Below are positions 7,028 to 7,179 of a stretch of 7,179 bases of DNA, one piece after another. A model generated the notes under the pieces. That model worked only from the letters and a program-made list of their open reading frames with translations, was not told where the DNA came from and searched no databases. The translations under genes were made by a program, and so were the position numbers. The stretch lies in NCBI GenBank assembly GCA_016284975.1, contig JAEEPV010000305.1, positions 1-7,179 on the forward strand, in the 5' to 3' direction. How positions within the stretch are numbered: the first letter of the stretch is position 1; each line of letters opens with the position of its first letter. The DNA comes from Solobacterium sp. GTDB taxonomy: Bacteria; Bacillota_I; Bacilli_A; Erysipelotrichales; Erysipelotrichaceae.

Positions 7028-7057
7028 ATTTTACAACTCTTTTCAAAAGCACGTAAA
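7028..7057 (-). promoter_or_regulatory. Possible promoter of the five-gene unit
   Basis: On the minus strand, TTTACG (7057-7052) and TAAAAT (7033-7028) are separated by 18 bases and match sigma-A -35 and -10 hexamers at 4 and 5 of 6 positions. The -35 would use the end of the terminator T-tract. The predicted start falls at about 7021-7020, at or beside the ATG, implying a leaderless or nearly leaderless message. The region is AT-rich, so a chance match is possible. Confidence 0.35.
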
Positions 7058-7083
7058 AAAAGCATGCGTCAGTCTGCGCATGC
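7055..7083 (-). terminator. Intrinsic terminator of the right-edge gene
   Basis: On the minus strand GCATGCG (7083-7077) pairs perfectly with CGCATGC (7068-7062) across an 8-base loop and is followed by seven T (7061-7055). The loop contains the TGA stop codon (7071-7069) of the right-edge gene, so the gene ends inside its own terminator. Confidence 0.85.
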
Positions 7084-7179
7084 CTCAATTAAGTCTCTGT
7101 AAATCGTACGGAGTTCTTCTTTCTGGGAATCATCCAGCTGAACTTCCGAATCGGAAAGGACAAATCCATCCACCAGAGA
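7069..7179 (-). CDS. C-terminal 36 residues of an unidentified protein (5' end outside window)
   Basis: One minus-strand frame is open from the right edge to a TGA at 7071-7069, giving 36 residues that begin SLVDGFVLSD and end LIEACAD. The segment is acidic and hydrophilic, with a likely amphipathic helix over the D-D-S-Q-K-E-E-L-R-T-I-Y-R-D-L part. Support comes from the stop lying in the loop of an intrinsic terminator on the same strand, which is where a real gene end is expected. There is too little sequence to assign a family. The terminator suggests it is not part of the five-gene unit. Confidence 0.65.
   Translation of the reverse strand, partial: SLVDGFVLSDSEVQLDDSQKEELRTIYRDLIEACAD

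Noticed and set aside
1..7179. CRISPR arrays, insertion sequences, tRNA or rRNA genes
   Set aside because: I saw no regularly spaced repeats, transposase motifs, terminal inverted repeats or RNA gene signatures; almost all sequence is accounted for by the seven minus-strand genes.

Overview
This window is 7,179 bases of gene-dense bacterial chromosome in which every supportable gene reads on the minus strand, so transcription runs from the right edge towards the left. Mid-range GC by eye, an AAGGAG ribosome site before one gene, intrinsic terminators with T-tracts, a Cls-type cardiolipin synthase and a Gram-positive style membrane-anchored amidase suggest a Bacillota gut or oral bacterium. 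An Erysipelotrichales-like lineage would fit, but that placement is inference and no marker gene proves it.

Right to left, the layout is as follows. The last 36 codons of an unidentified gene (7069-7179) stop inside an intrinsic terminator (7055-7083). A tightly packed five-gene unit follows: a GNAT acetyltransferase (6544-7020), a cardiolipin synthase (5001-6536), a membrane-anchored N-acetylmuramoyl-L-alanine amidase (4218-4997), a patatin-like phospholipase (3304-4203) and a Cof-type HAD phosphatase (2492-3307). Gaps inside the unit are 7, 3, 14 and -4 bases. It closes at a strong intrinsic terminator (2457-2485). A single large gene (1-2430, running off the left edge) then begins from its own extended -10 promoter, which sits against the terminator T-tract.

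The five-gene unit has an envelope theme: one enzyme makes cardiolipin, one probably hydrolyses acyl lipids and one cuts peptidoglycan. The GNAT and HAD enzymes are less specific. The co-regulation is inferred from spacing; a shared pathway is not proven.

The most unusual item is the left-hand gene. At least 810 residues long, it has an unrecognised N-terminal domain of about 130 residues, an adenosine/AMP-deaminase-like metal-dependent domain (H140xH142, H438-A-G-E441, H473, D535), and a C-terminal Rossmann-like region resembling SLOG/LOG nucleotide-ligand domains. The metal and catalytic residues are kept. The Asp that contacts purine N7 in classical adenosine deaminase is Gly, and the Asp that contacts the ribose is Asn, so the substrate may not be plain adenosine. 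The fusion of a nucleoside-deaminase-like enzyme with a putative nucleotide sensor is the best candidate here for an undescribed function.
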